16,689 bases of DNA from Collinsella sp. (GTDB lineage Bacteria > Actinomycetota > Coriobacteriia > Coriobacteriales > Coriobacteriaceae). The translations under genes were made by a program, and so were the position numbers. The stretch's first letter is position 1; every line of letters starts with the position of its first letter. Positions 6,998-16,689 of this stretch are shown here, in pieces. The DNA lies in the NCBI GenBank assembly GCA_019419505.1, contig DXZS01000012.1:1-16689 (forward strand), in the 5' to 3' direction. The notes under the pieces are model-generated. The model saw only the letters and a program-made list of their open reading frames with translations, had not been told where the DNA came from and ran no database searches.

Positions 6998-7351
6998 CGC
7001 ACCTGGTCATCGCGGATTTCTATGACGAACGATAGGCGTCGGCACCGCAAACATGGGAAACATGGCCCGCCTTTCGGGACTTCCGGACGTCACAAACTGG
7101 GGCATATCTATAAACAAGGAACCTGTTGGGGCAACGCCCGCGTACACGCGCCCCTTTAAAACAACGGACACCTCACCCCGGGGAGAGCCGACAGCACCGG
7201 CCCTCCCCTCTTTTGGACCCGTGCATATTGCCACTTAACGGCGCAAATCCGGCCCTCAGAATGGGACACATGGCCCACCCGAGCGAGCCGTCCACGCGTA
7301 CAGTAAAGGCAGGTAATCCATGGGCGGTTACAGATCGAGGAGGACACGACC
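6998..7351. other. Gene-free stretch upstream of the lipoprotein gene
   Basis: No convincing gene was found. A 75-codon GTG-initiated frame on the minus strand (7234-7007) and a 61-codon frame on the plus strand (7053-7238) overlap each other; neither has a clear ribosome site or known motif. Two near-identical 19-mers, ATGGGAAACATGGCCCGCC at 7053 and ATGGGACACATGGCCCACC at 7261, stand 208 bp apart in the same orientation with two differences. A plus-strand terminator-like hairpin lies between them. The stretch may hold a leader RNA or small RNA. Confidence 0.5.
7180..7214 (+). terminator. Plus-strand terminator-like hairpin upstream of the lipoprotein gene
   Basis: GGGGAG (7180-7185) pairs with CTCCCC (7203-7208), and inside it GCCG (7187-7190) pairs with CGGC (7198-7201). 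A T-rich tail follows (TCTTTT, 7209-7214). No plus-strand gene ends upstream of it, so it may end a small RNA or act as an attenuator in a lipoprotein leader. Confidence 0.5.
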
Positions 7352-7939
7352 ATGAAAAAGAAGGCCTTTGCGATTCTCACCCTCTGCATAAGCCTCTTTG
7401 CCGCATTTGCCCTGGTGGGCTGCGGTGGCAGCGGCGGCGCTACCGGAAGTGGCGGTGGAGCAGAAAAGCCAGCCGTGGATATGAGGACCGACTTCATTTG
7501 GTTTAAGGTCGAGGTCCCCGAGGGCGTCGAGATCACCGACGTCGCAGGCGACACCGCCGACAGGGCCCAGTTTAAGTTCACCGAGAGCGAGCACGCCAGC
7601 GACCGCTTCATCCCTGTCTTCGATCCTGACAAGAACGCCGATGAGTTGTTCGACTACGAGGCAAAGTGGAAGGCCAACTCCGGATGGACCGAGAGCGATC
7701 CCGTTAAGTACAACGGCAAGACCTGGCGCAGCGCCTACTTTACGCACTCGGGCGGCGTGACGACCGAGTACTTCACCGACGTTGACGGCGGCAGCGTGTA
7801 CGTGCGCATCGACAACGTCGAGGAACACAAGGACGCCGTCGAGACCATGATGAAGTCTCTGGAGTTTGCCGACGACATCGCCAAGGCCAAGACCGAGGCC
7901 ATGGACGTCAAGCTCGACGATATCGAGATCAAGCGCTAA
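7352..7939 (+). CDS. Putative lipoprotein of unknown function
   Basis: The 195-residue product has a lipoprotein signal peptide: MKKK, a hydrophobic core and the lipobox LVGC with Cys24 as the lipidation site, followed by a Gly/Ser-rich tether (GGSGGATGSGGG). The rest is a soluble, acidic domain of about 155 residues with alternating hydrophobic and charged positions suggestive of beta strands, then a charged helical C-terminus. I do not recognise the family. GGAGG eight bases before the ATG supports the start. It appears to be a single-gene unit, isolated by a hairpin upstream and a strong terminator downstream. Location at the outer face of the membrane is inferred from the lipobox. Confidence 0.88.
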   Translation: MKKKAFAILTLCISLFAAFALVGCGGSGGATGSGGGAEKPAVDMRTDFIWFKVEVPEGVEITDVAGDTADRAQFKFTESEHASDRFIPVFDPDKNADELFDYEAKWKANSGWTESDPVKYNGKTWRSAYFTHSGGVTTEYFTDVDGGSVYVRIDNVEEHKDAVETMMKSLEFADDIAKAKTEAMDVKLDDIEIKR

Positions 7940-7976
7940 AGCTCCAACAACATGCAGCAGCGCCGTTTTAGCTCAG

Positions 7977-8016
7977 CCGGGATGCAAGGTGCGACTCCTT
8001 GCATCCCGGTTTTTTT
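7977..8016 (+). terminator. Strong Rho-independent terminator of the lipoprotein gene
   Basis: A perfect 13-bp stem (CCGGGATGCAAGG, 7977-7989, with 7997-8009) around a 7-nt loop is followed by seven T residues (8010-8016). The minus-strand side lacks a T-run, so it mainly serves the plus-strand gene. Confidence 0.95.
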
Positions 8017-8034
8017 GTGTTCGAAAGCGCCCGG

Positions 8035-8304
8035 TCACATCGCCATATTGAGCACGTTGACGAATTCCTGCGCCCGGAAGCGGCTGCTCAGGCAAAAGAC
8101 ACAGGCAGTTAACAGCCTGTTGCGAAGAAAAACATTGCGGCCCTTGATCCTGTTGACCCCTGTGATGTCCTTAAGATAGACAATCTCGGTGTGCTTGCCG
8201 CCGAAAGTGCCCTTCTTGAGCACCTCAATACGGTTGGGGTAGATTTTAACGTCTTTAAACCTACCCGAACCTTTGTCCTGGAACAGCAAAGTGTTGTTAT
8301 CCAT
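8035..8304 (-). CDS. Small PH-like domain protein
   Basis: The 89-residue product starts at the ATG at 8304, with GGGAG eight bases upstream; the frame extends further without a better start. The pattern of strands ending in an aligned phrase (KIYPNRIEVL, then GKHTEIVYLKDITGVNRI) and a closing helix with EFVNVLNMAM resembles bacterial PH-like domains of the DUF4429 type, where a short sequence around an I-Y-x-D-I-T-x-V motif is typical. No signal peptide or clear membrane segment is seen. It is convergent with the lipoprotein gene and probably transcribed alone. The domain call rests on pattern only and the function is unknown. Confidence 0.65.
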   Translation of the reverse strand: MDNNTLLFQDKGSGRFKDVKIYPNRIEVLKKGTFGGKHTEIVYLKDITGVNRIKGRNVFLRNRLLTACVFCLSSRFRAQEFVNVLNMAM

Positions 8305-8336
8305 GCGTGTCACTCCCGCGGGGTTCGCTAAAGCTG

Positions 8337-8365
8337 CTTCTATGACCACATTTTAGTCACCGCAA
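8337..8365 (-). promoter_or_regulatory. Candidate promoter of the small PH-like gene
   Basis: On the minus strand TTGCGG (8365-8360) and TAGAAG (8342-8337) are spaced by 17 nt, about 33 nt ahead of the ATG at 8304. The match to the housekeeping consensus is moderate. Confidence 0.35.
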
Positions 8366-8472
8366 GACTCCCATGCGAAGGTGCCAGACAGCACAGCAAT
8401 TCGTGTCCGCGCGAGGCTTTAAACTAAATGCGATAAAGATGCATTCCACAAGAGGAAAGTGGGGCGACAGTG

Positions 8473-9522
8473 ATGGGCGAACTGGTAAACCGTGGAGAAT
8501 CGGCAATCGTACCAGAAGTTTTTTACAAGCAGGTTTCCTCGATTCTCAACGCCGCTCGCGACAAGGCCTATACCGCCGTTAACTTTGCGATGGTTGAGGC
8601 GTATTGGGAGATCGGCAAGAGCATTGTTGATGAGCAGGGCGGAGAGGAGCGCGCCAAGTATGGAGAGGCGCTGCTCAAGGCCCTCGCAATCAGACTTACT
8701 AAGGATTTTGGTAAAGGTTTTGAAGCAAGAGAGCTGCGCAAAATGCGTCAGTTCTATCTTGCGTTTCCAATTCGGGACTCACTGCGTCCCGAATTGAGCT
8801 GGACACATTACCGCAGGTTAATACGCATTCCTGACCCCGAAGCTCGCAACTGGTACATGAACGAATGCGCCGATTCTCGCTGGAGCACGCGTCAGCTCGA
8901 ACGCCAGATCAACACCATGTTCCGCGAGCGCCTACTTACCAGCAAGGACAAAGAGGCCGTCACCCAGGAAATCCAAGAGAGCGCCCCGGCTCGTCGCCCC
9001 GAGGATATCATCCGCGACCCATATGTACTGGAGTTTTTAGGTTTCTCGGACGATGCTACGTTTCGCGAGAGCGATCTAGAGCAGGCGCTCATCACGCATC
9101 TTCAGAAGTTCCTGCTGGAGCTTGGCCGTGGTTTCGCTTTCGAGGCGCGCCAAAAGCGCATCACCTTTGATGGGCGCCATTTCTATATTGACCTTGTGTT
9201 TTACAACTATCTGATGCGCTGCTTCGTGCTCATCGACCTTAAGACCGATGACCTTACGCATCAGGACCTGGGCCAGATGCAAATGTATGTGAACTACTAC
9301 ACGCGCGAGCTCATGAACGAAGGCGACAATCCGCCCATAGGCATCGTGCTCTGCGCGGACAAAAGCGACTCGATCGTCGAGTACACGCTGCCCGAAGACA
9401 ACGACCAAGTGTTTGCCGCCAAATACTTGCCGTATCTTCCAAGCAAGGAAGAGCTGGCGCGCGAGCTGAGTGCCGAGTACCGCGCCATCAACGAAGCGAC
9501 TAATGGCGAAGCGCAAGGGTAG
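8473..9522 (+). CDS. YhcG/DUF1016-family PDDEXK nuclease-domain protein
   Basis: The 349-residue product has the two-part DUF1016 layout. The N-terminal helical domain (about 1-160) contains the conserved segments AYWEIGKSIV, ARELRKMRQFY and ELSWTHYRRLIRI. The C-terminal PDDEXK-like nuclease domain has RDPYVLEFLGF, EQALITHLQKFLLELG, Asp240 in FYIDLVFYN and the D-L-K of VLIDLK (255-257), plus a Q-x3-Y segment (QMQMYVNYY). Family members are common in defence islands and next to type I restriction loci; their exact activity is not settled. The ATG at 8473 was chosen over the adjoining GTG because GGGG lies eight bases away. It heads the plus-strand accessory block, with no terminator before the next gene. 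Confidence 0.92.
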   Translation: MGELVNRGESAIVPEVFYKQVSSILNAARDKAYTAVNFAMVEAYWEIGKSIVDEQGGEERAKYGEALLKALAIRLTKDFGKGFEARELRKMRQFYLAFPIRDSLRPELSWTHYRRLIRIPDPEARNWYMNECADSRWSTRQLERQINTMFRERLLTSKDKEAVTQEIQESAPARRPEDIIRDPYVLEFLGFSDDATFRESDLEQALITHLQKFLLELGRGFAFEARQKRITFDGRHFYIDLVFYNYLMRCFVLIDLKTDDLTHQDLGQMQMYVNYYTRELMNEGDNPPIGIVLCADKSDSIVEYTLPEDNDQVFAAKYLPYLPSKEELARELSAEYRAINEATNGEAQG

Positions 9523-9585
9523 CGGCACGTTGCGACCGATGCCCCCGACGGCGTTTCATATCCCCCGACATAAGAGGAGCGCTCC

Positions 9586-10374
9586 ATGACAGACAGACCG
9601 AAAACGACACTGCGCGACTGCATCTATGGGCTTGCCGTCGGCGACGCGCTGGGCGTTCCCTACGAGTTCAGGCCCCGCGGCACGTTCGAATGCAGCGACA
9701 TGATCGGCTACGGCACGCATGGGATGGCCGCCGGCACCTGGAGCGACGACACATCTATGACGCTTGCTACCTGCGACTCGATTAGGGAGCTCGGGCACAT
9801 CGACACCGCAGACATGCGCGACAAGTTCGTAAGCTGGATTGCCCGTGGCGAGTATACGATCGACGGCGTTTTCGATTATGGCGGCACGACCGCCCGCGCC
9901 CTGCACACCGGCAAAGGCGGCTCCGGCGAACGCGACAACGGCAACGGTTCACTCATGCGCATCGCGCCCCTGGCGTTTGTCGACGCGACTGACGACGAGA
10001 TCTGCGAGGTCTCCGCGATAACGCACGCCCACAGAACGTCGACCGATGCATGCGTCATATTTGTCGAGCTGATGAGGGGCGTGATGAACGGCACGCTTCC
10101 CTCGTGGGCGCTTCATCTGAAAGGTGTGCCTGAGCAGGAAATCAGGTCCGGCGGCTTCGTGCGCGACACCCTTAAGGCCGCCAGTTGGTGCTTTATCAAC
10201 ACCAACAGCTACGAAGATTGCGTGCTTGCCGCCGTCAATCTGGGCGACGACACCGACACCACCGCAGCCGTCGCCGGCGCCCTCGCCGGCACGGCCTACG
10301 GTCTCAAAGCCATCCCACAGGAGTGGATCGACACTCTACGCGGAAAAGAGCTGATTGAGCAGTGTTTGTTTTAG
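9586..10374 (+). CDS. ADP-ribosylglycohydrolase (ARH/DraG) family protein
   Basis: The 262-residue product has family hallmarks: GLAVGDALGVPYEF near the N-terminus (15-28), the metal-binding SDDT (53-56), NGSLMRIAPLA, an HAH segment, and the second metal cluster GDDTDT (220-225) followed by AAVAGALAGTAYG. Family enzymes use a two-metal centre to remove ADP-ribose from arginine, serine or other adducts. All expected acidic ligands are present, so it should be active. GAGGAG about seven bases before the ATG supports the start. It lies 63 nt after the YhcG-like gene and 35 nt before a small acidic protein gene, so co-transcription is plausible. The substrate cannot be told; no ADP-ribosyltransferase is visible nearby. 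Confidence 0.92.
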   Translation: MTDRPKTTLRDCIYGLAVGDALGVPYEFRPRGTFECSDMIGYGTHGMAAGTWSDDTSMTLATCDSIRELGHIDTADMRDKFVSWIARGEYTIDGVFDYGGTTARALHTGKGGSGERDNGNGSLMRIAPLAFVDATDDEICEVSAITHAHRTSTDACVIFVELMRGVMNGTLPSWALHLKGVPEQEIRSGGFVRDTLKAASWCFINTNSYEDCVLAAVNLGDDTDTTAAVAGALAGTAYGLKAIPQEWIDTLRGKELIEQCLF

Positions 10375-10409
10375 GGCGCACTTACGATAGAAACTGACCA
10401 GGGGGCACC

Positions 10410-10631
10410 ATGGAAAGAGAGATCGCGAATATAGACGAGTTCCAAATGGACGAAAACGAAACCCCGATACTCCCAGCGGGGCTGAGGGAGGAAGAATGCC
10501 TTTACGTCCTCCCCGACGGGCGTTACCTCCCCTGCGGGCTCTACAGGACCGCGGACGGCGGTTCGCTCATTTATGAGCCATCCGAACTATGCTTCTTCGA
10601 ACAGATGCTTGCTCAATTCAAAGAGTGCTAG
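10410..10631 (+). CDS. Small acidic protein of unknown function
   Basis: The product has 73 residues and is strongly acidic (MEREIANIDEFQMDENE at the start), with a central part that reads like a small beta sheet (ECLYVLPDGRYLPCGLYR, then GGSLIYEP) and a final helix (FFEQMLAQF). It holds four Cys residues but no zinc-binding spacing. AGGGGG a few bases before the ATG and the 35-nt gap behind the ADP-ribosylglycohydrolase gene support a real, co-transcribed gene. I do not recognise the family. A partner, inhibitor or substrate role toward the neighbouring enzyme is speculation. Confidence 0.65.
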   Translation: MEREIANIDEFQMDENETPILPAGLREEECLYVLPDGRYLPCGLYRTADGGSLIYEPSELCFFEQMLAQFKEC

Positions 10632-10770
10632 AGACTTGATTGCCCGTTAGATCGGCACTGTTCCAAACCATGGGGGTAGGATGTCTCCCACCGCGGCCTG
10701 TGAGGTGAAATCTTGACCACCGCGGAATCCGCCTACGGGCAACGCTCCATCTCTGGTTGGGGTGAAGCCT

Positions 10771-10863
10771 ATGAACTTGTTTCTTGAAATCCGGCGCCTC
10801 TCGATGTATGTGACCGGCATTGCCCGGAACCTCTACTCGATCTGGCGGGAATATAAGCAGTAA
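10771..10863 (+). CDS. Possible 30-residue peptide
   Basis: An ATG frame of 30 codons encodes a peptide starting MNLFLEIRRLSMYVTG and ending WREYKQ. It is basic and would form an amphipathic helix with aromatic residues on one face. GGGG lies eight bases before the ATG. A 24-codon TTG-initiated frame with GAGG upstream (from about 10714) ends just inside it, which would allow translational coupling. I know no family for it. Size alone makes chance a serious alternative. Confidence 0.3.
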   Translation: MNLFLEIRRLSMYVTGIARNLYSIWREYKQ

Positions 10864-10995
10864 CGGATAGCGAAGGGAGTCATGGAAAAGGGTCAGTTGC
10901 AGCCGACCCTTTAAGACGATAGAACCTGCGTTGCCCGCGCTTCCAAAGTTGACCGACTGAGGAGCGGGTTCCGCGGCACAACCTGATTTTATCCA

Positions 10996-11033
10996 GCGAG
11001 GCGGCTCTTTTCCAGCCGCTCCGCCGTTTATTT
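10996..11033 (+). terminator. Putative terminator closing the YhcG/ADP-ribosylglycohydrolase unit
   Basis: GCGGCT (11001-11006) pairs with AGCCGC (11014-11019). The stem extends by a G-U pair, one mismatch and three more pairs, and TTTATTT follows at 11027-11033. The T-tract is interrupted, so efficiency is uncertain. Confidence 0.45.
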
Positions 11034-11494
11034 ACACCTACCGCCACAAGTGGATTCCGCGCGAACGAGAGCAAAGAAACAACGCCGGCGCGGCCAACAG
11101 AACAGACAATCCATGCGATCAAAGAAATATAAAAGCTCCCGCGGCCTCGGTTCCTCGCCCAGGTCTAGGCGCTTTTCTTGGCACCATCGCACCACGTCCG
11201 CCATCGCCTCCGGCTCGACACTCATTAAAATGCAAGCGGGAAACGATCTCAAGATCACCAACAACAGCTTCAAGCAAGCGCTTGAGCAACTGTCACAACA
11301 CGAGCGCCTGAAAATAGGAGCCAGTTTAATAAGTAAGAGAGCCTTGCCACCAATTGTCATTCTGGCGCGGTCAACCGATAAGTCAAATGGCAACTAACGG
11401 GTGTCAGATATACCAATATATGCAAGATTAACTGCTAGAATGCAATGGTGGACAGGCTCACCAACGTCGAAGAAGCATAAGGTAAGGAGTGCGC
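11034..11494. other. Intergenic region upstream of hsdR
   Basis: Overlapping frames exist on both strands (plus 11050-11397, minus 11393-11028). Neither has a ribosome site or a recognised domain, and they largely mirror each other, so none is called. The minus-strand reading has a stretch ADVVRWCQEKRLDLG ... RELLYFF that faintly recalls DUF4065 antitoxin-like proteins; decayed coding sequence is possible. The last 60-80 nt hold the likely hsdR promoter. Confidence 0.35.
11433..11441 (+). promoter_or_regulatory. Candidate extended -10 promoter of the hsd operon
   Basis: TGCTAGAAT (TG at 11433, TAGAAT at 11436-11441) matches an extended -10 element and lies 54 nt before the hsdR ATG. No good -35 is seen at the expected distance, which an extended -10 can tolerate. 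The preceding 40 nt are AT-rich. Confidence 0.4.
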
Positions 11495-14584
<3,090 letters not shown>

Positions 14585-14598
14585 GGAGTTAAAACAGC

Positions 14599-16122
14599 AT
14601 GGCTAAAAGCAAGGCTAAGGACACCAAGAAGAACACGGCCGACGTTGGCTTTGAGGACCAATTGTGGAACGCCGCAGACGTGCTGCGCGGCAACCTGGAC
14701 GCTGCCGAGTACAAAAACGTCGTATTAGGCCTTATTTTCCTGAAGTACCTCTCGGACCGTTTTGACGAACGTTACCTAGAACTCGTCGCAGAAGGTTACG
14801 GCGACGAAGAAGATCGCGACTGCTACATGGAGCAGAATGTCTTCTTCGTTCCCGAAGAGGCACGTTGGGCGAATATCGCACAGGCGGCACATACGCCCGA
14901 AGTTGGCCAGATCATCGACAATGCCATGCGCGCCATCGAACGCGAGAATGACAAGCTCAAGGACGTGCTGCCCAAGAACTTCGCTCGTCCCGAACTAGAC
15001 AAGCGACGTTTAGGCGACGTCGTCGACTTATTCACAAATGTACAAATGACCGACAACGAGAGCGAGAAAGACCTGTTAGGGCGAGCATACGAATATTGCC
15101 TGCAGAAATTCGCATCAATGGAAGGCAAAAACGCCGGCGAGTTCTATACGCCGTCGTGCATCGTGCGCACGCTGGTTGAAATCCTCCAGCCTTTCCACGG
15201 TCGCGTGTACGACCCCTGCTGTGGTAGCGGAGGCATGTTCGTGCAGTCCGCCGCCTTCGTCGAGCACCATGGCGGCAACGTGGTACAGGACATCACCATC
15301 TTTGGCCAGGAGAGCAACCCTACCACGTGGAAGCTCGCAAAGATGAACCTCGGTATTCGCGGCATCGAGGCCGATTTGGGCAACTATGCTGACACCTTCA
15401 GCGCCGACCAGCACAAGAATGAAAAGTTTGACTATGTGTTGGCAAACCCACCCTTCAACCTCAAGAACTGGGGCGGCGAAGCGCTGCAGGAAGACGTACG
15501 TTGGAAGTACGGCATGCCGCCCACGGGCAACGCTAACTTCGCTTGGATGCAGCATATGATTTGGCATCTTAACGGCACGGGCAAGATTGGCCTCGTATTG
15601 GCAAACGGGTCGCTCTCGAGCCAGACGAGCGGCGAGGGCGATATTCGACGCGCTATCGTAGAGGACGATTTGGTCGAGGGCATTGTAGCCATGCCGGGGC
15701 AGCTGTTCTACAGCACCCAAATTCCCGTGTGCCTGTGGATCCTGAACAAGAAGAAGGCTCAGTCCGGCAAGACGCTATTCATCGATGCCCGCGAAATGGG
15801 CACCATGGTCTCTCGCAAACTACGCGAGTTTACCGAAGAGGACATCAATAAAGTTGCATCCGCATTCGACTCCTTCCGCAAGGGCGAGTTCGAGCCCGTG
15901 AAGGGGTTCAGCGCCATAGCAGATTTGGATGAAATCGCCAAGCAAGATTTCATCCTGACGCCCGGTCGCTACGTAGGCATTGCCGAGGTCGAAGACGACG
16001 GTGAGCCGTTTGAGGAGAAGATGGCACGCCTAACCAGCGAAATATCAAAGTGCTTTGAAGAGTCCAACCGCCTGCAGGAGCAGATTAAGAAGAATCTGGA
16101 GGCGATTGGATATGAACTTTAG
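14599..16122 (+). CDS. hsdM: Type I restriction-modification DNA methyltransferase, M subunit
   Basis: The 507-residue product is a full-length HsdM. It has an N-terminal helical domain (LWNAADVLRGNLDAAEYKNV at 22-41), the GEFYTP lead-in (180-185), the S-adenosylmethionine-binding motif I DPCCGSGG (205-212) and the catalytic motif IV NPPF (283-286), typical of an N6-adenine methyltransferase. A C-terminal coiled coil (ISKCFEESNRLQEQIKKNL) should dock on HsdS. The gene starts 14 nt after hsdR behind GGGAG, and its end overlaps the hsdS start by 11 nt. It methylates the site chosen by HsdS and protects host DNA. Confidence 0.97.
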   Translation: MAKSKAKDTKKNTADVGFEDQLWNAADVLRGNLDAAEYKNVVLGLIFLKYLSDRFDERYLELVAEGYGDEEDRDCYMEQNVFFVPEEARWANIAQAAHTPEVGQIIDNAMRAIERENDKLKDVLPKNFARPELDKRRLGDVVDLFTNVQMTDNESEKDLLGRAYEYCLQKFASMEGKNAGEFYTPSCIVRTLVEILQPFHGRVYDPCCGSGGMFVQSAAFVEHHGGNVVQDITIFGQESNPTTWKLAKMNLGIRGIEADLGNYADTFSADQHKNEKFDYVLANPPFNLKNWGGEALQEDVRWKYGMPPTGNANFAWMQHMIWHLNGTGKIGLVLANGSLSSQTSGEGDIRRAIVEDDLVEGIVAMPGQLFYSTQIPVCLWILNKKKAQSGKTLFIDAREMGTMVSRKLREFTEEDINKVASAFDSFRKGEFEPVKGFSAIADLDEIAKQDFILTPGRYVGIAEVEDDGEPFEEKMARLTSEISKCFEESNRLQEQIKKNLEAIGYEL

Positions 16123-16657
16123 CGTTGCGACTCTTGGAGAACTCAGTCTCGGCGACGGAAAATACGGTATCGCCGCTTCGGCAGTTGATTATGATGCGGA
16201 ATTACCTGCATATCTTCGTATTACGGATATCAACGACGACGGCACCCTGAATTGGAACGACCGCAAATCGGTAGACGACCCCGCCGCTTACAAATACATG
16301 CTGAGAGATGGCGATATCGTTTTCGCCAGAACGGGCAACAGTACCGGAAGGAATTATTACTACGATTCTCGCGACGGCGAGTTTGCCTTCGCGGGCTTCT
16401 TAATTCGCTTCTCGCTGGACGATAAGAAAGTTAATCCTCGCTATGTCAAATACTATGCCCAGTCGAAAGCTTATTGGGACTGGGTGGCCTCTTTTAACAC
16501 CGGCAGCACCAGAGGCAATATCAATGCTAAAATTTACGCACAGATGCCAATCCCCCTGCCCGATCGCCCGACGCAAGACTCAATCGTTACACTATGCGAC
16601 TCTATCTCGAATAAAATCCGACTCAACACTACGCTAAATGGCTATTTAGCTGTGTGA
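16112..16657 (+). CDS. hsdS: Type I restriction specificity subunit, single-TRD half-length
   Basis: The ATG at 16112 lies inside the end of hsdM with GGAGG nine bases upstream. The 181-residue product shows one target-recognition domain: YLRITDINDDG, GDIVFARTGNSTG and the TRD end GSTRGNINAKIYAQMPIPLP, followed by one conserved helix (DSIVTLCDSISNKIRLNTTLN) and a stop. Usual HsdS proteins have about 400 residues and two TRDs separated by two such helices, so this is half a subunit. Half-length HsdS can work as a dimer recognising a palindromic site. It can also be one exchangeable half in a phase-variable locus, or a gene cut by a nonsense or frameshift event. The stop lies just past a palindrome at 16633-16650. 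Confidence 0.88.
   Translation: MNFSVATLGELSLGDGKYGIAASAVDYDAELPAYLRITDINDDGTLNWNDRKSVDDPAAYKYMLRDGDIVFARTGNSTGRNYYYDSRDGEFAFAGFLIRFSLDDKKVNPRYVKYYAQSKAYWDWVASFNTGSTRGNINAKIYAQMPIPLPDRPTQDSIVTLCDSISNKIRLNTTLNGYLAV
16633..16650. repeat. Palindrome at the hsdS 3' end
   Basis: GCTAAAT (16633-16639) and ATTTAGC (16644-16650) form a 7-bp stem with a four-base loop. Read on the plus strand it encodes LNGYLA of HsdS; read on the minus strand, in the frame with the stop at 16634, it gives LNSHLA. No T-run follows on the plus strand, so it is a poor terminator. Confidence 0.6.
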
Positions 16658-16689
16658 GGTCAACCTTCGAGACGTCAATCTCGCGCGAC
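16634..16689 (-). CDS. 3' end of a convergent gene, possible
   Basis: On the minus strand a frame enters from the right edge, reads SREIDVSKVDLTQLNSHLA and stops with TAG at 16636-16634, overlapping hsdS by 24 nt. Only 18 codons are visible. The composition is protein-like, and its last residues mirror the end of HsdS because the DNA is palindromic there. It could be a second, inverted hsdS, a recombinase or an unrelated gene. Chance cannot be excluded with so little sequence. Confidence 0.35.

Larger units (their letters stand above)
10632..11033 (+). other. Non-coding or small-ORF region with long-range pairing
   Basis: About 400 nt without a firm gene. Positions 10720-10732 can pair with 10964-10976 over 13 contiguous pairs (one G-U), enclosing some 230 nt. 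Inside are a 30-codon ORF (10771-10863) and an 8-bp hairpin AAAGGGTC/GACCCTTT (about 10887-10912). The 9-mer CCACCGCGG occurs twice, near 10689 and 10718. A terminator-like hairpin closes the stretch. It may be the structured 3' part of the upstream transcript, a separate structured RNA, or a type I toxin-antitoxin-like small locus. None is established. Confidence 0.4.

Noticed and set aside
7007..7238. Opposed frames of 75 and 61 codons
   Set aside because: They overlap on opposite strands, lack good ribosome sites and match no family known to me; kept only as a note on the intergenic stretch.
10632..11033. A retron or group II intron RNA
   Set aside because: No reverse transcriptase is encoded nearby and no domain V-like hairpin was seen.
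11050..11397. A 115-codon plus-strand frame before hsdR
   Set aside because: No ribosome site and a Lys/Arg/Ser-rich start; the terminator just upstream and the promoter downstream argue for spacer.

Overview
The window looks like chromosomal DNA of a high-GC gut anaerobe of the Coriobacteriia, most likely Collinsella or a close relative. This is inferred from the overall GC-rich codon use, the strong GGAGG-type ribosome sites, and the gene mix (C69 dipeptidase, AarF/ABC1 kinase with a phasin-like partner, FchA+FolD one-carbon pair, DUF4430 surface protein). No rRNA, tRNA or CRISPR array was seen.

Left part (1-6900), all on the minus strand and apparently housekeeping. Reading in transcription order from the right: a promoter near 6970-6997 drives fchA and folD, which are two bases apart, and their transcript ends at a hairpin terminator inside a 230-bp palindromic element (5134-5363). 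Next comes a C69-family dipeptidase, then a phasin-like gene and an AarF/UbiB-type kinase gene 8 nt apart. A terminator follows at 1156-1183, then a cobalamin riboswitch (about 945-1125) and, under it, a secreted DUF4430 protein that runs off the left edge. The riboswitch and DUF4430 domain together point to vitamin B12 capture or uptake. FolD lacks the cyclohydrolase lysine and glutamine, so the adjacent FchA probably supplies that half-reaction.

Middle (6900-8470): a gene-free stretch with a plus-strand terminator-like hairpin and a short direct repeat, a plus-strand lipoprotein gene of unknown role with a very strong terminator, and a small convergent PH-like protein.

Right part (8470-16689), all plus strand and accessory in character: a YhcG/DUF1016 PDDEXK nuclease, an ADP-ribosylglycohydrolase followed by a small acidic protein, about 860 nt without a firm gene but with a 30-codon ORF enclosed by long-range base pairing, then a type I restriction-modification locus hsdR-hsdM-hsdS. 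The hsdS encodes only one target-recognition half (181 aa). It ends in a palindrome that also ends an opposite-strand reading frame running off the window, an arrangement compatible with, but not proof of, a phase-variable specificity locus.
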